A stretch of 64,000 nucleotides of DNA from Strongylocentrotus purpuratus. Taxonomy: Eukaryota > Echinodermata > Echinoidea > Camarodonta > Strongylocentrotidae. The translations under genes and the position numbers were made by a program. Positions 37,905 to 50,995 of this stretch are shown piece after piece. Positions within the stretch are counted from its first letter, which is position 1. Each line of letters begins with the position of its first letter. The notes below the pieces were generated by a model that did not search any database, was not told where the DNA came from, and saw only the letters and a program-made list of their open reading frames with translations. The stretch spans positions 38,501-102,500 of the forward strand of contig NW_022145539.1 of assembly GCF_000002235.5 (NCBI RefSeq), given 5' to 3'.

Positions 37905-38308
37905 TTATAATAATAATAATAATAATAATTGATTCTTGTTGAGCGCTACAACAGACAAACTGATCAGAGCGCTATTACAACATAAAAGAAACATACAAAT
38001 CATAACAATCAAACAAGGAACAGTAATTAAGATATTATGAACGAAAATAAATTTAGATACTCAAAACGTACATTATGGATTCAAGATGGAAAGTGTTGGG
38101 TTTTAAGTTTCTTTTTGAAAGTGTCTTCTGTACTGCATCGGCGGAAGTGTTGTGGTAGAGTGTTCCAGATGGATGGTCCAGCATAAGAGAATGAGCGTTC
38201 GGCTACCACAAGGTAGAAGAAAAGATGGAAATTAATCTTTCTTTGGTATTCTGACATACCTGTTATTGTCACATGGTTGCTATTAACTGAGACACGTTTC
38301 TTATTCAC
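37905..38308 (-). mobile_element. 5'-truncated LINE (CR1/L2-like), C-terminal end of reverse transcriptase plus 3' end
   Basis: On the minus strand the frame 38308-38081 ends in VVAERSFSYAGPSIWNTLPQ and then HFRRCSTEDTFKKKLKT. This is the familiar C-terminal tail of reverse transcriptases of CR1/L2-type non-LTR elements (consensus like GDRAFS.AGP.LWNSLP...FK..LKTHLF). After the stop comes a short 3' UTR with two AGCGCT motifs and a terminal (ATT)n of about nine units (+ strand 37905-37929, AAT). The polymerase core and the 5' part are absent. The stretch before VVAERSF is weak and may already be foreign or decayed. Confidence 0.8.
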
Positions 38309-40010
38309 TATCTACCCCACGCGATCTAAGAAAATGGGTCATGGATGTCGGAGGTGTTCACAGATGTATACAATTCATTCTAGTGCAAGCAATAAGAAAG
38401 CTCAATAAAGCAATTTCATCGTAAATGAATACTGAAGTATAACACATATGCAAAAAGTACTGTATTATGACACTTTTTTAAATAAGAATTTTATGAGATT
38501 ATTATACTCTGCACACAATTCTGCCAAAGCTGTGAAACTATATTAATCAAACTTATAGCTAAAGCAAACATGATTATATTGGAAGATGTTTTCCCTTTCC
38601 CTAATAATTTTCTCTCGTTATATCCCAATTTGTTTCTTCGTTTGTTTTTATGCTCTTGATAAAAGACGATAATTTCTCTCTCGCCCTTGGCATGTCAACC
38701 CCCTGATCGAGCAATATGGCTTCATGATGGAATAGCGATTGATCGGGAACCGCCATTTATCAATCACAAGGAGCACTGGGAATTGGCAGGGAAGTGTAGC
38801 ATTCTGCACTGGGAGGGACGCCCCAAGACTTGACGGGAACGTATACGACCCTCGTCACATCTATCATGTGAATGGGGGGGGGGGGGCTGGAGCCGTGCAG
38901 TGTGTGCTAAAGGATATCCGTCGAGTTCTGTTAACACGAGAATTAGTGTAATTACTGTTAACTGTTAAACCACTTGTTGAGTCTTTGTTTACTACTTTTG
39001 TCCACGTTTGTTTTTGTCATTTCTATGAGAATGGAAAAAAATAATTCTGCGTTCATACCTTAACTTTTTTTCCATTTTTTTTTTACATTGTTACATGATC
39101 CTGCTTCTATGTTTCGGTTAATTATCTGATCATTCCGAACATACGATACCTTAATTCATCAGCCAAGATAATAAATCTTTAAGCATGATAATCTTTATAT
39201 TTATCTTGTCTAAACTTGTGTAAATAGAATTTCATTTTATTACAGTAAAATAAACGTATACTTACACAGTCACTTTGTTTATAAAAGTTTTCAAATCATT
39301 ATTGTGTTAAAATAACAATGCTTTCTGCATGCGTATCAAAGGAAATTACTTATCGAAAATCCTTGAAAATACCACCATTAATCAAAAAAGAAATGATATA
39401 TCACTTTGTATTAGTTGCTTATTGATTACTTTTATATCCCAAACATCGGATTTATTTAGGTATTATGTACATAGATGGATACCATTGTCACCTATAGCCA
39501 CAAAAACAAGGATCTTTAATTAAAGGTATAGTTACAGTTATCAATCTTGTGAAGGTGTGGCCGGGTCTTCGACCGATCTATCTCTCTTTCCTGTAGTTTT
39601 TTTTTACACCAGAGAGAACGTAGGAGTCATCAATCACTAGTTTGCCGATCGCAAGATATTTTCCGCAAACTTGTATATCGTTCATTTGTCTTCACTGAGG
39701 GGACAAACATTTGGAACATTATCCCCTTGTTGTCTGTTTTGTTGATAAGTTCCAACGTTTTACATTGGTAGTTCGCCTTGGGGTGTCGAACCTAGTATGC
39801 GATTGGTTAGACACAACATATATTCCTCAGAGCCTTGTTGTACATTAATGGATGAAAATATATATCATGATGACCTTAGGGTAATAATCGAGGTGGTTGC
39901 GATGTTCAGAGACGTCCAAAAGATGAGTTTGTTAGTAGGTCTATATAAATAAAAATGAAATGCAATCTTTGCAATACATTAAGATACGTGCATGCCTCGT
40001 TTATAGTGAA

Positions 40011-40085
40011 GTGTCGTGGTCTAGTGAATAAGTCAACCGGATGCGGATCACAAGGTACGGGGTTCAAATCCCAGCCCGAAGTTTT
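40011..40085 (+). mobile_element. tRNA-like SINE head or tRNA pseudogene
   Basis: The A-box-like TGGTCTAGTGAAT at 40018-40030 and the B box GGTTCAAATCC at 40061-40071 are correctly spaced. The 5' and 3' ends do not pair into an acceptor stem, so this is not a working tRNA. No SINE body or simple tail follows clearly; it is probably a fragment. Confidence 0.5.
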
Positions 40086-41308
40086 TTAACACGATTGTCC
40101 GAACCCATGTCATGCATTTCAATATTGCTCTGTTTTAAATAATACAAAATTAATGACAATGTTATTCTTTCATGAGGAATAGTTTTATTTGATAAATCAA
40201 ATCAGATTTTTTAAAATGTTTATTAAGTATTTTGAATACCCATTGCTAACAAAAATATGAACATTTTGAAAAAATATTAAATATGATATTGATATGAAAA
40301 GACAGGATGTAAGGGAATAGCAAATAGAAACGAAGAGATTTAGAACTGAATCAAAGAAACAACAACAAAACCATTTTAATGGAAACAAACACATCAGAAC
40401 AAAAGAAACAGACAACATCGAGAAATGTGAGACGCGGGGACATATGAACAGAAGTACGGTTTGATAAGCAATATATTATATTGGTGCATCATACGTGCCT
40501 GTATTTTGATAAGATTGGAAAATATTATTGTTATTCCTTAAACAAAAAAATGCTATTAAAAGACAGAACAATGAAGCGGCGCCTCAACGTACGCGTGATG
40601 AAAGGCATCTTTGGTAGATGTGAAGCTATTATCTCCAACCGATGTTTGTCAAGGAATTTATGAGTATCATTTGGAACTATTGAAAGAAAACTTATTACTG
40701 AATGACAGAGCATAATTATCATCAAAAATTAATGAAACATATCACCCCATGACGATGGTACTGCACTGCTCCCCATTAAGTTGGAATATTTTTGATGTAA
40801 GCTCTTCTGATGAAAATGATCGTAACCATAATTATGATTCATTCTTGATGAATAAAGTTTATTTATGAATAAAATCTATTATTCTGAGAACTTTAGTGAT
40901 AACAAAAAATGAATGGAAAATCGTGTATTTTAAGACAAATTGTCATTTCTAGATGAAAGATTAGACAGGGGAATATTATGAATCATTGGCGAATTCTAAA
41001 ATGATAAAATTAACCCGTTGGCTACTGAATTATCTAATTCCCATAGGCTTAACACAGGGACCACCAGGTTCCAGTAAGCAAAGGGTTAACAATCCAAGGG
41101 TTATCTTTCATGAAGGACAGCAAAATGATAGACTTATTTACATTGGGACATAGATGGCGCACACATAACCATCAATGGATCTACGGTAGATGTAAAGTCA
41201 TTGGTAGCAAATAGGTCAAGCAATTTTACCTATATTATGGCCGCATTATAATAATAAATAATGGTGGCTTCTATAAAGCGTTCATGTCCGCCACGCCTTT
41301 TCGTTCTT

Positions 41309-41441
41309 GGGGTCTGCTTCATAAAACTAATTCTAAAATTCTATGACAAACTTTCTCTTAGCAAATCAAAGGCCTCGATTTTAGTAGCTTATAACAGTAG
41401 GGGTAACTTATTATTGATGACCAGTTTTATGAAACGGGGCC
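41309..41441. mobile_element. MITE, about 133 bp, 'TTTCATAAAACT' ends
   Basis: The left end GGGGTCTGCTTCATAAAACT and the reverse complement of the right end, GGCCCCGTTTCATAAAACTG, form imperfect terminal inverted repeats. The inside is short and non-coding. It is similar in plan to the element at 11842-11991 but not the same sequence. Confidence 0.72.
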
Positions 41442-41657
41442 GTGTATGTACTGACTACAGTCTGCGAGACCGAAAGCTCTCGGTCCCACATTTGCTATCT
41501 TTACCAATTAATTTCTTTGATTTGTCGGTCTTGTAAACTTTTGTAACTTTGTCCTTTTTTAGCGTTTTTGAAACTTCTAAATATCTTCATTTGGATTTTC
41601 TTTTTTATATTCTGCCTTTTCAAATCAATATTATACTAGATAATTTTTTTTATATTT

Positions 41658-41904
41658 GAAGAGTTTAATTCCAAAAGGAGCTAAATTCACCGTTGTAACT
41701 TCAAAGAAAAAAGGATTTGTTTACCAGATTTTGTACATGCGTCTATGGAAAAGTGATATTAGAAGGTGCATTTTTTCATAATCGCTCCCAAAATTTAGGT
41801 AAATACTTTTGTAGAAAGACGGGTAATAAGTGAACAATGTTCTGATATCAATAACTCAATTTTCATCAAAAGTGGATTTAGCTCCTTTTGGAATTAAACT
41901 CTTC
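41658..41904. mobile_element. MITE, 247 bp, with perfect 29-bp inverted ends and ATTT duplication
   Basis: Ends GAAGAGTTTAATTCCAAAAG... (41658-41686) and ...CTTTTGGAATTAAACTCTTC (41876-41904) are perfect inverted copies over 29 bp. ATTT lies on both sides (41654-41657, 41905-41908). The identity of the ends suggests a recent insertion compared with other elements here. No coding sequence. Confidence 0.88.
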
Positions 41905-44900
41905 ATTTATTAATCATGTTTTGTGTAATGTTTTATTGTTTTTTAATGTCATTTTGATTGTACCCACAGACTCCTTGGATGAGCAATATTTGTTATTGAA
42001 AGGACTACCCTGTTTAAAGAAAGATTAAAATGAAGAAAAAGCGAGACAAAAAATTAAATAATTTTCTAATGTATTCCCATGTCGGTCTTAAGCTGTCGGC
42101 TCACAGGGATGACTTCATTGTAGCCAAACCTTTTATGATCTTTAAAAATAGTAATTTTTACCACTATAAATTCATGAAATTGTATAAGCAGGGATAAACA
42201 TCAGATGATTATTTTGTTAATATTACTCCGGTGTTCTTTCCCTAATCTAGAATGGAATACGTGTGGATAATTAACAATGATTAAATGACGAATGTTCGGC
42301 GTACTTATTTGTTTTCTTTTATTTCAAAATGGTATTCATCCAATTACAAAGAGGATAAATTGCATTTCTATTAGTGTTTTTTTTAACATCACAACTTGAT
42401 CTATTTTTACTATACCCCTTCTTCAAAAGTGGGTGAAAATCAATCGCGAATTATTCATCGGCAACATACGAATGAATATCGGAGGCACACACTGAGAAGT
42501 TGATCCCGATTCGAAATTGATAAAATGCCTCTAGAAATGCCGAAGCAAAATAATTTAAAAGCAAATTTGAACACCTGATGAATCTATTAGAGAGATGAGT
42601 CATTTGGTTTCACTTAAAGAAACTCGTCATGTCTTTAACCGTGTGAAAACCAAAACACCTTGTTCACTAGTCTTGTTTTCATCGATTTCACAAAAATTTG
42701 TAAAAAGGCTGTTCAACAAGGATTTTGCCGTTAAACATGTTAAACGAAAGAAAGTCGGCACAGTACAAAGTCATATAGACACCACATTCAAATAGCGTCA
42801 GTCAATACAAATTGCAGATGGATATAACTTCTGGTTGCAGTGATAAAGATCACAAGTTTTATCCTTCTTAGCAGGGTGTCTTTTAAGAATTCTATATCAG
42901 CCTTGAAATTCGTGAATGGTAGATAACGCCTCTCCGCAGACAATGAGGTGAGATTCACGCGGGAAAACTTTGCATGAAAAATCATCGACGCCGGGTTTCT
43001 CTACGTCGATTGAGGGGAACCCTTGGCGTGAATCTCCCTTTTCTCCCTCTATTATTATCAATACTTGCGATTGTGACATTTTTTGTAAGCAATGAAATCT
43101 TTAAACGGATGATTTGAATCATATTTCTCACCTCTTGCGCGGTGGGATACGCCTTGCCTATCTCTAGAATCATTTATGCCTCATTTTGACGGTCGGACGA
43201 AAAGACAAGATGAGAATATGAATTAGGAAGACTATGAAAGGGAAAAGTGAGAATAAGTGTCTTTGGTAGATACAAAAATAACTGGCAGCAGACGTATGTG
43301 TGCACCTGCCCTTGACTTCGCGCAGACGACATCCCTTATTTTTTGTAAAAATGAGGAAGATTTCTTAATAAGTGGCGGGTGATGTGAACACTTGGTACGC
43401 TCGATTAAAGCCTTTTAGAGCGATAACAATAGCCCTCCTTCTCCTCTTGTTCAGAGATGGACTCCCCCTCGCGTGGCGTGTGCTTGAGACGGAGGGTTAT
43501 TAATGAAGACGACGTAAAGAGACGCGTTGCGGGCAAAATAAAAAACAAGAAGCGCAATAAAGCATTCTTCTTCATTGCCACTTTAATATCTTTTACCCAT
43601 TTTTATTGCAATTTTAGTAACGAAATTGATGCGTTTTCGCGTCCGTTTTTTAATGGTCACAGGCTAGCTGATAATCGTCGATGTCCGAGACTTTAACGCC
43701 CCTTAAAAATTCTGGTAGATGGCGGTATCTAGTGTTAGTCTATATTCTAAACTCTAGAGCCTCCTACATGTATTTCAAAGGTCGTTTATGAAGATAAATT
43801 AAACATTCGATACATATTTCAAAAACTATCTCACAAAGATATGTTGCAACAGTGCACTCAAATTTTGTTTGAACTAAAATAGGAATAGTTTTTAATATAA
43901 GACCAAACATTTCACGGTCTTAAAATAAATATGTAAGAGAGTTTTGTCCTCTGACGATTTTCTTAATCTTTACAAATGTTATGTCTTGGCTTATTTGCAA
44001 GATAAAGACGACAAAACTAGGAAATCGGGGTCTATTTCTTGTGAGTAATGAGTCACCTCTCAAAGCAAAGGAAGACATCTTGATTCTTGGGGAAAGGGCA
44101 CCGGTACACAAGTGAGTCAGCACCATGTATTAACGCCATCCATTTGCAGCTAATGTTTCCAATTTGGGCCTCAGTTCGTCAAAGAAACTCTCTCCCGGCT
44201 TTCTTCGAGGAGTGACGAAAAGGAGACATTAATGGAAATTGCATTCACCAAAGACGTGCACTGAGAGCAGAACAAATGACCGGTAAGGCGATACGTTCAA
44301 TAGCGAAGCGCGCCGTTGTAGTTAGTTCAACGTCGTAACGCGATCTCGCTAGACCCACGTCTTTCAATGCGTAACGAATAGTAAAATAGAACACTTCAAG
44401 ACTCTTTGTAAATGGAAAAGAGGGGGAAAATAAACCACTTTCGGGCTCCATTACAGAAAGATGAGTCGATACGTTTGTCGATTGGAACTCGGCGAGGCTT
44501 TTACTTTCCTCTTATCGTAGGGGTTCGGAATCCCATCTTCATGTCTTCGTCGAGACTTATTTTCCAGTACACTCCTCGTGGAAGGCATCGCGTCTTTTGC
44601 TTGGACGCCATCTTGTTTATCACACCGAGCCACTCGACTGCGACGGAGCCTGCCGATGGGGGCTCGCATTTCGCGGCGTGAAGTGTGGCTCTTACGGCTC
44701 TGTTTCCACTCTTTAGACGTATCGCGAAGGGAAATGTTGCAAGGAATGTGTGGGATTCAAGAATAAATTCGATGACAGGGTACAACTGAAGGAGCAACTC
44801 AAGAGCTGATCGCCAGGCTCATGTTTTAAACAGGCAAAGCGTCCAAGTGAGCCACGATATATTACAGCCATGGCTCAATTGCGCTTTGAGCTAGAGCAGG

Positions 44901-45241
44901 CGATGACACAATAATCGCGGGAAGAAGCGCGGGAATCGTAACGTATCATTTTGCACCCCAACGTCTTTCCCCTTTTTTTACCACATAATAGTATAAAGCA
45001 AAATAATAGGGGAAAAAATCTTTACTTCATGGACAATATTTCGATTGAATTCAATATAATTTGATTTCGATTCAATAAACATTTATTTCCTTCACCCAAA
45101 ATGTTATGTTTTGCTGTTATTTAGGATTTTTAATGGAATGTGGAGAGCAAAAAAAGTTGAGTTGAAGTTAAACTGGAAAATGAAATAATTGACTAACGAT
45201 GGAATTATGGTAAAATGTGAATAAAAGCGGTATTTAATCGC

Positions 45242-46363
45242 AAAAATCCTCTTCATATTGGATTTTAAAAAAGAAAATCAACATATTCAATTGGATTTTG
45301 TTGTTGTTGACATGATAACTTCCTAATACATATAACAACAAAAAAGAGCATTGCTTTTGATATCTCCGAAAATGCTAAAAGGTTTTCTTGAGAAGATTTT
45401 TTTTTTCAAGTGAGTAACGAAATGAGAATGATAATGGATAAGCTGGTTTTGAAAGAGTCGCCTTGAAACAAATATCCTCTTCATATTGGATTTAAAAAAA
45501 GAAAAACAACAAATTCAACTGGGTTTTTTTTTGTTGTTGACATGATAACTACATAATACATATAACAGAAAAGGAGCATTGCTTTTGACATATACGAAAA
45601 TGCTAAGAAGGTTCCTTGAGATGTTTTTTTAAAATAATTTTTAAGTGGATGACCAAATGAGAATGATAATGGGTGAGCTGGTTGGAAAGAGTCGACTTGA
45701 GACGAAAATCCTCTTCATATTGGATTTTTAAAAAGAAAATCAACATAAAAAAATTGACATGATAACTACCTCATACATATAACAACGAAGTGGCATTGCT
45801 TTTGACATCTTCGATAATGCTTTGAAGGTTTCTTGAGAAGCTTTTTTTTTTTTTAAGTGAGTGACTATAAAATAAGAATGATAATGGATGAGCTGGTTTG
45901 GAAAGGGTCGCCTAGAAACGAAAATCCTCTTCATATTGGATTTAAAAAAAAGAAAATTAACATAATTATTCTACTGGAACAAAATTACACATGATAACTT
46001 CCTACTACGTATAACAAAAAGTATTATTGCTTTTGACATCTCCGAAAATGCTAAGAAGGTTTCTTGAGATGCCTTTTTTTAAGTGGATGACTAAAAGAGA
46101 ATGATAATGGATGAGCTGGTTTGGAAAGAGTCGCCTTTGAAACGAGAATTCCTCTTCATATTGGATTTTTAAAAAGAGAATATTCAACTGTAAAAAAATT
46201 GACATGATAACTACCTAATGCATATAACAGAAAAGTTGCACTACTTTTGACATCTACGAAGACGGTTTCTTGAGAAGCTGCTTATTTTTGTAAGTGAGTG
46301 ACTATAAAATGAGAATGATAATGGATGAGCTGGTCTGGAACGAGTCGCCTAGGAGCGGGGTCT
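45242..46363. repeat. Tandem array, five copies of a ~225-bp unit
   Basis: Copies start at about 45242, 45470, 45705, 45921 and 46145, each with a form of AAATCCTCTTCATATTGGAT. Each then has a run of A/AG, ACATGATAACTNCCTANTAC, ATATAACA, CATTGCTTTTGACATCT, GAAAATGCTAAGAAGGTTTC, TTGAGA, a T run, AAGTGAGTGAC and AGAATGATAATGGATGAGCT, ending in GGTTTGGAAAGAGTCGCCT. Copies differ by substitutions and small indels. No coding sequence is shared by all copies. The array ends at about 46363 where the sequence becomes unique. Confidence 0.92.
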
Positions 46364-47079
46364 AGGGGACACCCACAGCTTGTGAATTATTGATGTCAAC
46401 TTCTCGCATTACGAAATAATGATGGCACAACTGATTAATGTGGTGTGGTCAGTTTTGGACGAGGACATCAATAACGGTTCGCTTCTATGAATACCGATGT
46501 TGGCCTTTGTTCAGGAGGATTTACATGAAGGGGTGAAAACAGCATGCTATAAAGTTCCGAGATGGATAGACGTCGTGTGTCAAGATTGAGCGTGTTATGC
46601 ATTCAAAGTTTATCTACTTAAGAATGTGTTTTGCATTTGAATTATAATTAAAATATCAGTTTGAACAGAAGTATAAATTTAATAGCAAACACCCGCGTAC
46701 CCTGCCACCCCCCCAAAAAACAAGGACCCCATACACATATCACAGACACTGGTAACATGTAGGACCGTGTATCTCAGATTTAACATTGTTAAACGATCCC
46801 TTTAATCCACGCCACAAATCTCACACAGCCCTTGGAAATTAAAATATTGGTTGTTTTAATCGAAGAAGAATTATAACATCTGTGATTCAAATATACAATC
46901 CAGTATGAGTTCAGTAATGGTTATACAATAATATTGTGGAATTTTGTCAAATATCAAACAAACTATTGACCAAAGAATAAAACAAAGAATAAGTGAAGTT
47001 AATAATTTCCGTAATCAGTATGAAATATAATGATTTTTATCATGATATATGAATTGGGCGAATCGATTGAGGAAAAAGA

Positions 47080-47240
47080 GAGAGGGAGAAAAGAGAGGAG
47101 GAAAAGAGAGATAGAGAGAAAGAGATAGAGAAAGAGAAATGCAAAAATATGCATAGAAAGAGACAGATGGGAGAGTAAGAGAAAGAGAGAGAGAGAGAGA
47201 GAGAGGGGGGAGAGAGATAGGGAGAGAGAGAGAGAGACTG
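47080..47240. repeat. (GA)n-rich tract
   Basis: Purine-rich with GAGA, GGAAAA and pure (GA)n near 47185-47202 and 47223-47237. Confidence 0.92.
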
Positions 47241-48503
47241 ATGAATGTAAAACAAAATGAGTAGTTAGTTTCAATAAGAAAATAGTGCGCAATTGAAAGT
47301 AATTTTCAACAACAACAAAAATCATTTAATTTTAGTGCCTATAACAGACTGAGTTATCGCATCACGAGTATCTTTTGCAGTTAGGAAAACATCCATCTCT
47401 ATCACACTCACTTTTACGTGCCCCCCCCCCCCCAAGATGAATCCATAAAGAGAATACACTGCTTTAAAGTACACCTTTCTGCATTACGTTTTAAATTCAA
47501 AATAGCCCTAAAAGAAAGGTAAAAGGCATTTTCATCATGATACATGTTGATGATAGTCGCCTCTAAGAACGAGAAAATAAAATCAATAACACTTTAGTGA
47601 ACAATGAAGCTCAAGCAAGAGCTTTGGCTTTCTCGAGTTATTCACCGAAGAGCCTTGGCATAGTAAATTTGGTAAAAATCAAGTGCATTAAAGCAACAAA
47701 AACCCGACGGATTCCACCCCCTTTTCAGTCGATAAGAAGTATGCGATCGCTCGTATTGTAAGTATTGAGCAAAATGACTTCTCGCTATTCCTAAGTATAA
47801 TGGATTGTAATTGATTCTTGCTACAGATCGCATAAAAGCAAACGTCGGTTGCTTAGCAAGAAAAATAAAATGTATTTAAGAGACTTCCTACTAAGATTAT
47901 TGCCTTCCATTTTTCTCAAGATATTGCTTATATAAAGATGACGTCATCATTTGCGTCACTATTTCTATCCCACAAATTTAAAAGCATATTTTTGTTGCGT
48001 GTAGAGTATAGGCATGAAAAATCAATCCATTTCGAAACAGTGTAGACAAATTGATTTTTGTTATTTCTTTTTTTGTCACAAATACAATAAATATTACTTT
48101 ACTGCGCTGTGAAATGCAGCCCTATGATCAATGATTAATTGCATCTATTGTAATGGTAAATCCAATATGAAACAGAGGATGGAGAAAAAAAGCATTCTGA
48201 AAGAATCTTTAAGGCTTATATTCTTGGCGCCACAAAAGATAGCACTTTGCCAAAACCATCAGGGAATTTTATACTTGAAATTGTTATCATTATCTCAAGT
48301 TGTTGCGGAGACATCCCTGCATGGCACTCACATTCTTTAACAATAAAATAATCTATATTTACCACCCAAGTGTAAATGGTAGTGGTAATAAAAAATGCTT
48401 AAGCGCTCTTGGTCAGCTATAATGAGGGGTTACAAATCATAAAGCACTTGCAATATTCACTTCTATCGTTAAAGGCTCTTTTATAGTAGTTTTTATTATT
48501 ATA

Positions 48504-48504
<1 letters not shown>

Positions 48505-48555
<51 letters not shown>

Positions 48556-48708
48556 ATAGTAGTAGTAGTAGTAGAAGTGGTGGTAGTAGTAGTAGTTTAG
48601 TAGAACTAATAAAGTAGTAGTAATAGTAGTAGTGGTACTATAGTAGTAGTAGTAGTAGTATTAGTAGTAGTAGTAGTAGTAGTAGTATAGTAGTAATAAT
48701 AATAATAA

Positions 48709-48764
<56 letters not shown>

Positions 48765-48765
48765 T
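48505..48765. repeat. (TAG)n / (AGT)n trinucleotide array, about 260 bp
   Basis: AGT triplets with occasional AAT, GGT and TTTAG breaks. Purest blocks at 48508-48549 and 48712-48763. Confidence 0.95.
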
Positions 48766-48978
48766 CAACATCATCAATATTGTTCAAAATTACATCTGAC
48801 ACTATGACCATCTTTTGGTATTTGGGGTGGTAAATAAAACAGATTACAAAAACAGAATCAAATATTTTAAGAAACTTGAGTGAAAAATTAATTACTCGTT
48901 AGCTTGCCCATACAACATGTATCAAGATTTTTTAAATTACAAACTAAATCATATTAAATTCATGAACGATGATAATGA

Positions 48979-49078
48979 AGAGAGAGAGAGAGAGAGAGAG
49001 AGAGACGATGGAGAGACAAAACTAGAGTGGAGAGACATGGAGAGATGGAGAGAGACATACAAAGAAAGAGAGACACAT
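48979..49078. repeat. (GA)n tract
   Basis: Pure (GA)n about 48979-49005, then GGAGAGACA-type units to 49078. Confidence 0.92.
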
Positions 49079-50299
49079 AGAGGGTTGAATTTGTGTTGTG
49101 GACAGCTTGTTTGTTTGTTTTGTTTTTCCGTAATACATAACAAAACAAAAAAATACAAAACTTACCATTTACAAAAAAATAAATAAAAAGGAATATAATT
49201 CAAGAGAGTTGTAAAAGGAGACATACGGCTAGTTACCCATAACAGTATGTTGTTGCTGCTGGCTCCACAGGGCACAGCTACTACAAAAAATAATAATAAT
49301 AGCGAGATATAATGGTGAGATAACCATGGAGATACAGAGAGGATGGACAAAGAGAAACCACAGTTAAGAGTCTGGTATATTATTATCATCTCTTCATGAA
49401 AGATACATATTAGATAGCACGACTATGAACATTGCAATAACATGTTAATTCCATCCATATACTCTAATAGTTTTGATACTCTGACCATATTATGCTCTCA
49501 ATGTAGATAATACAAAGAAGAATAAAGCTCTTGGTATTAAGTTGGTACAAGATGAATAGAAAATACAGATTAAACAAAGATCTTGCAGTTATATAAGGAC
49601 ATTGAAATCAAACCAATGAAAGAGAGCGATGTGTCGGAAATTAGATTCTACGTGTCTTTGTATAGTTAGATCTATAACGGGAAAGCATGCGTCAAAAGTA
49701 GCCTATATCAGCTCTGGGCTTTAAGCCGGTATACGTCTCGCCCCACGAGCACACAGCTGAGGCCCTACTTGCCCCTTTCTATCGAACCGGCAGCTCAGTT
49801 GCTTGCCTCCCCGACGATGTGGCGAGGTTAGGCTATCGGGTTGCGATAAAGTATTAATCACCTCGCTTAATAAATGATAAAGCCTATTAAATTGATGCTC
49901 AACACGACGTACAGTCATCCATCACAGCTCGTCTCTTTTGTCTTTAGAGTATTTTGAGAAATGTCAAACTTAGAATAGGGGCATGGTGTGTTGGAAGCGT
50001 GTAAGAAGGGGAGGGGAGGAAGGGAAGTGAGGGCAGGGGCAGGGGGGGGGGGGGTCGTGATATACTTTTTTGTTTGGTCTTTTTCCCCTTGTGATACATT
50101 TGTGATACATTGTGATATATACATTTTTGTTCAACATTAATGTTACGAGTAATGTTGACATGTTAAATGCTTATTATTATAAGACCAGTGGGATTTGGTA
50201 TAAAATTTAGTACATGATGTGAGCAAGCAAGAATGGTGGAAGTGGAACAATTCAATTGTATTCCTTGTTTTTACATACATTACATACATTATCATAAGA

Positions 50300-50515
50300 T
50301 TATCGCTTGCAACATTACCTTGTTTAATATTGATTGTGAACGAATATTGTATTAACGTACATGTACTTGTAAATTTACTGCATTTATACCTGATGATCGT
50401 CAGAAACCTTTTTGCTTTTATTTGGTTTATGTATCAACTTATCTGTTGAAGGTGAAGGTTTTATGACGACTTGATAAAAGTAGATCGGGGTCTACCGTAT
50501 CCAATAAATAAATAA
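50300..50515 (+). mobile_element. Probable LINE 3' end with (TAAA)n tail
   Basis: Ends in AGTAGATCGGGGTCTACCG, TATCCAATAAATAAATAA: a short hairpin (TAGATC/GGGGTCTA region) followed by a 4-bp oligomer tail, as in CR1/L2-type LINE ends. The preceding open frame (50219-50449) is hydrophobic and not recognisable as reverse transcriptase. The left limit is a guess. Confidence 0.35.
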
Positions 50516-50835
50516 TTAATTTCACTATTTCTCCTTACCTATCTCTCCAAGCTTAATGCATTAATTTGTCTTCTTTAGTCCCCATCTCTTACGTCTCTCG
50601 CTATGGATATTCGAGGAGGGTGGGAGAGGGGTTGAGGGAGCTGACCACCCCCCCCCCCTCCCCCGCGAGAATTTGAAATTCGTTCGCCGTAATATCTCAT
50701 TCGGGCGGCAGGAGGCCTATTTATAATTTTCTCATCTAGTATCTTCTGATAACAAATTGATTATGATAGAATGTCCAATACTCTGTTTGCTGATTACTCG
50801 CAAAATATTAAACCTGGAAAGATGATATTTAGCCT

Positions 50836-50939
50836 CCCCCCCCCCCCCCCCAGGTAAAGTGTGCTTATACACATATGTCACTTGCCCTGTATATTATTCG
50901 TTCTCAACAAATCTTTACTCCCCCCCCCCCTTCCCCCCT

Positions 50940-50989
<50 letters not shown>

Positions 50990-50995
50990 TCCCGT
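50836..50995. repeat. Poly-C runs and (CT)n
   Basis: C16 at 50836-50851, C10 near 50920, then (CT)n 50944-50975 and (CTAT)n to about 50988. Confidence 0.92.

Larger units (their letters stand above)
38309..45241. other. Intergenic block
   Basis: No gene recognised. It holds a G12 run near 38874, a tRNA-like SINE head at 40.0 kb, and two MITEs at 41.31 and 41.66 kb. The part 42.9-44.8 kb is non-repetitive, with somewhat higher GC and several short overlapping frames on both strands, none of recognisable product; it may be regulatory. The parts 38.3-40.0, 40.1-41.3 and 41.9-42.9 kb are AT-rich with nothing identified. Confidence 0.6.

Noticed and set aside
38081-38308. 75-codon minus-strand frame as a host gene
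   Set aside because: Its SFSYAGPSIWNTLP-type tail is that of a LINE reverse transcriptase, and it is followed by an (ATT)n retroelement end.
40011-40085. Working tRNA gene
   Set aside because: Boxes are spaced well, but the 5' and 3' ends do not pair and there is no clear anticodon arm.
44412-44797. Four overlapping frames on both strands
   Set aside because: Mutually exclusive frames with no known motif; more likely non-coding DNA of higher GC.
45242-46363. CRISPR-like array
   Set aside because: Units are about 225 bp with gradual divergence and no constant repeat/spacer alternation; the DNA is animal.
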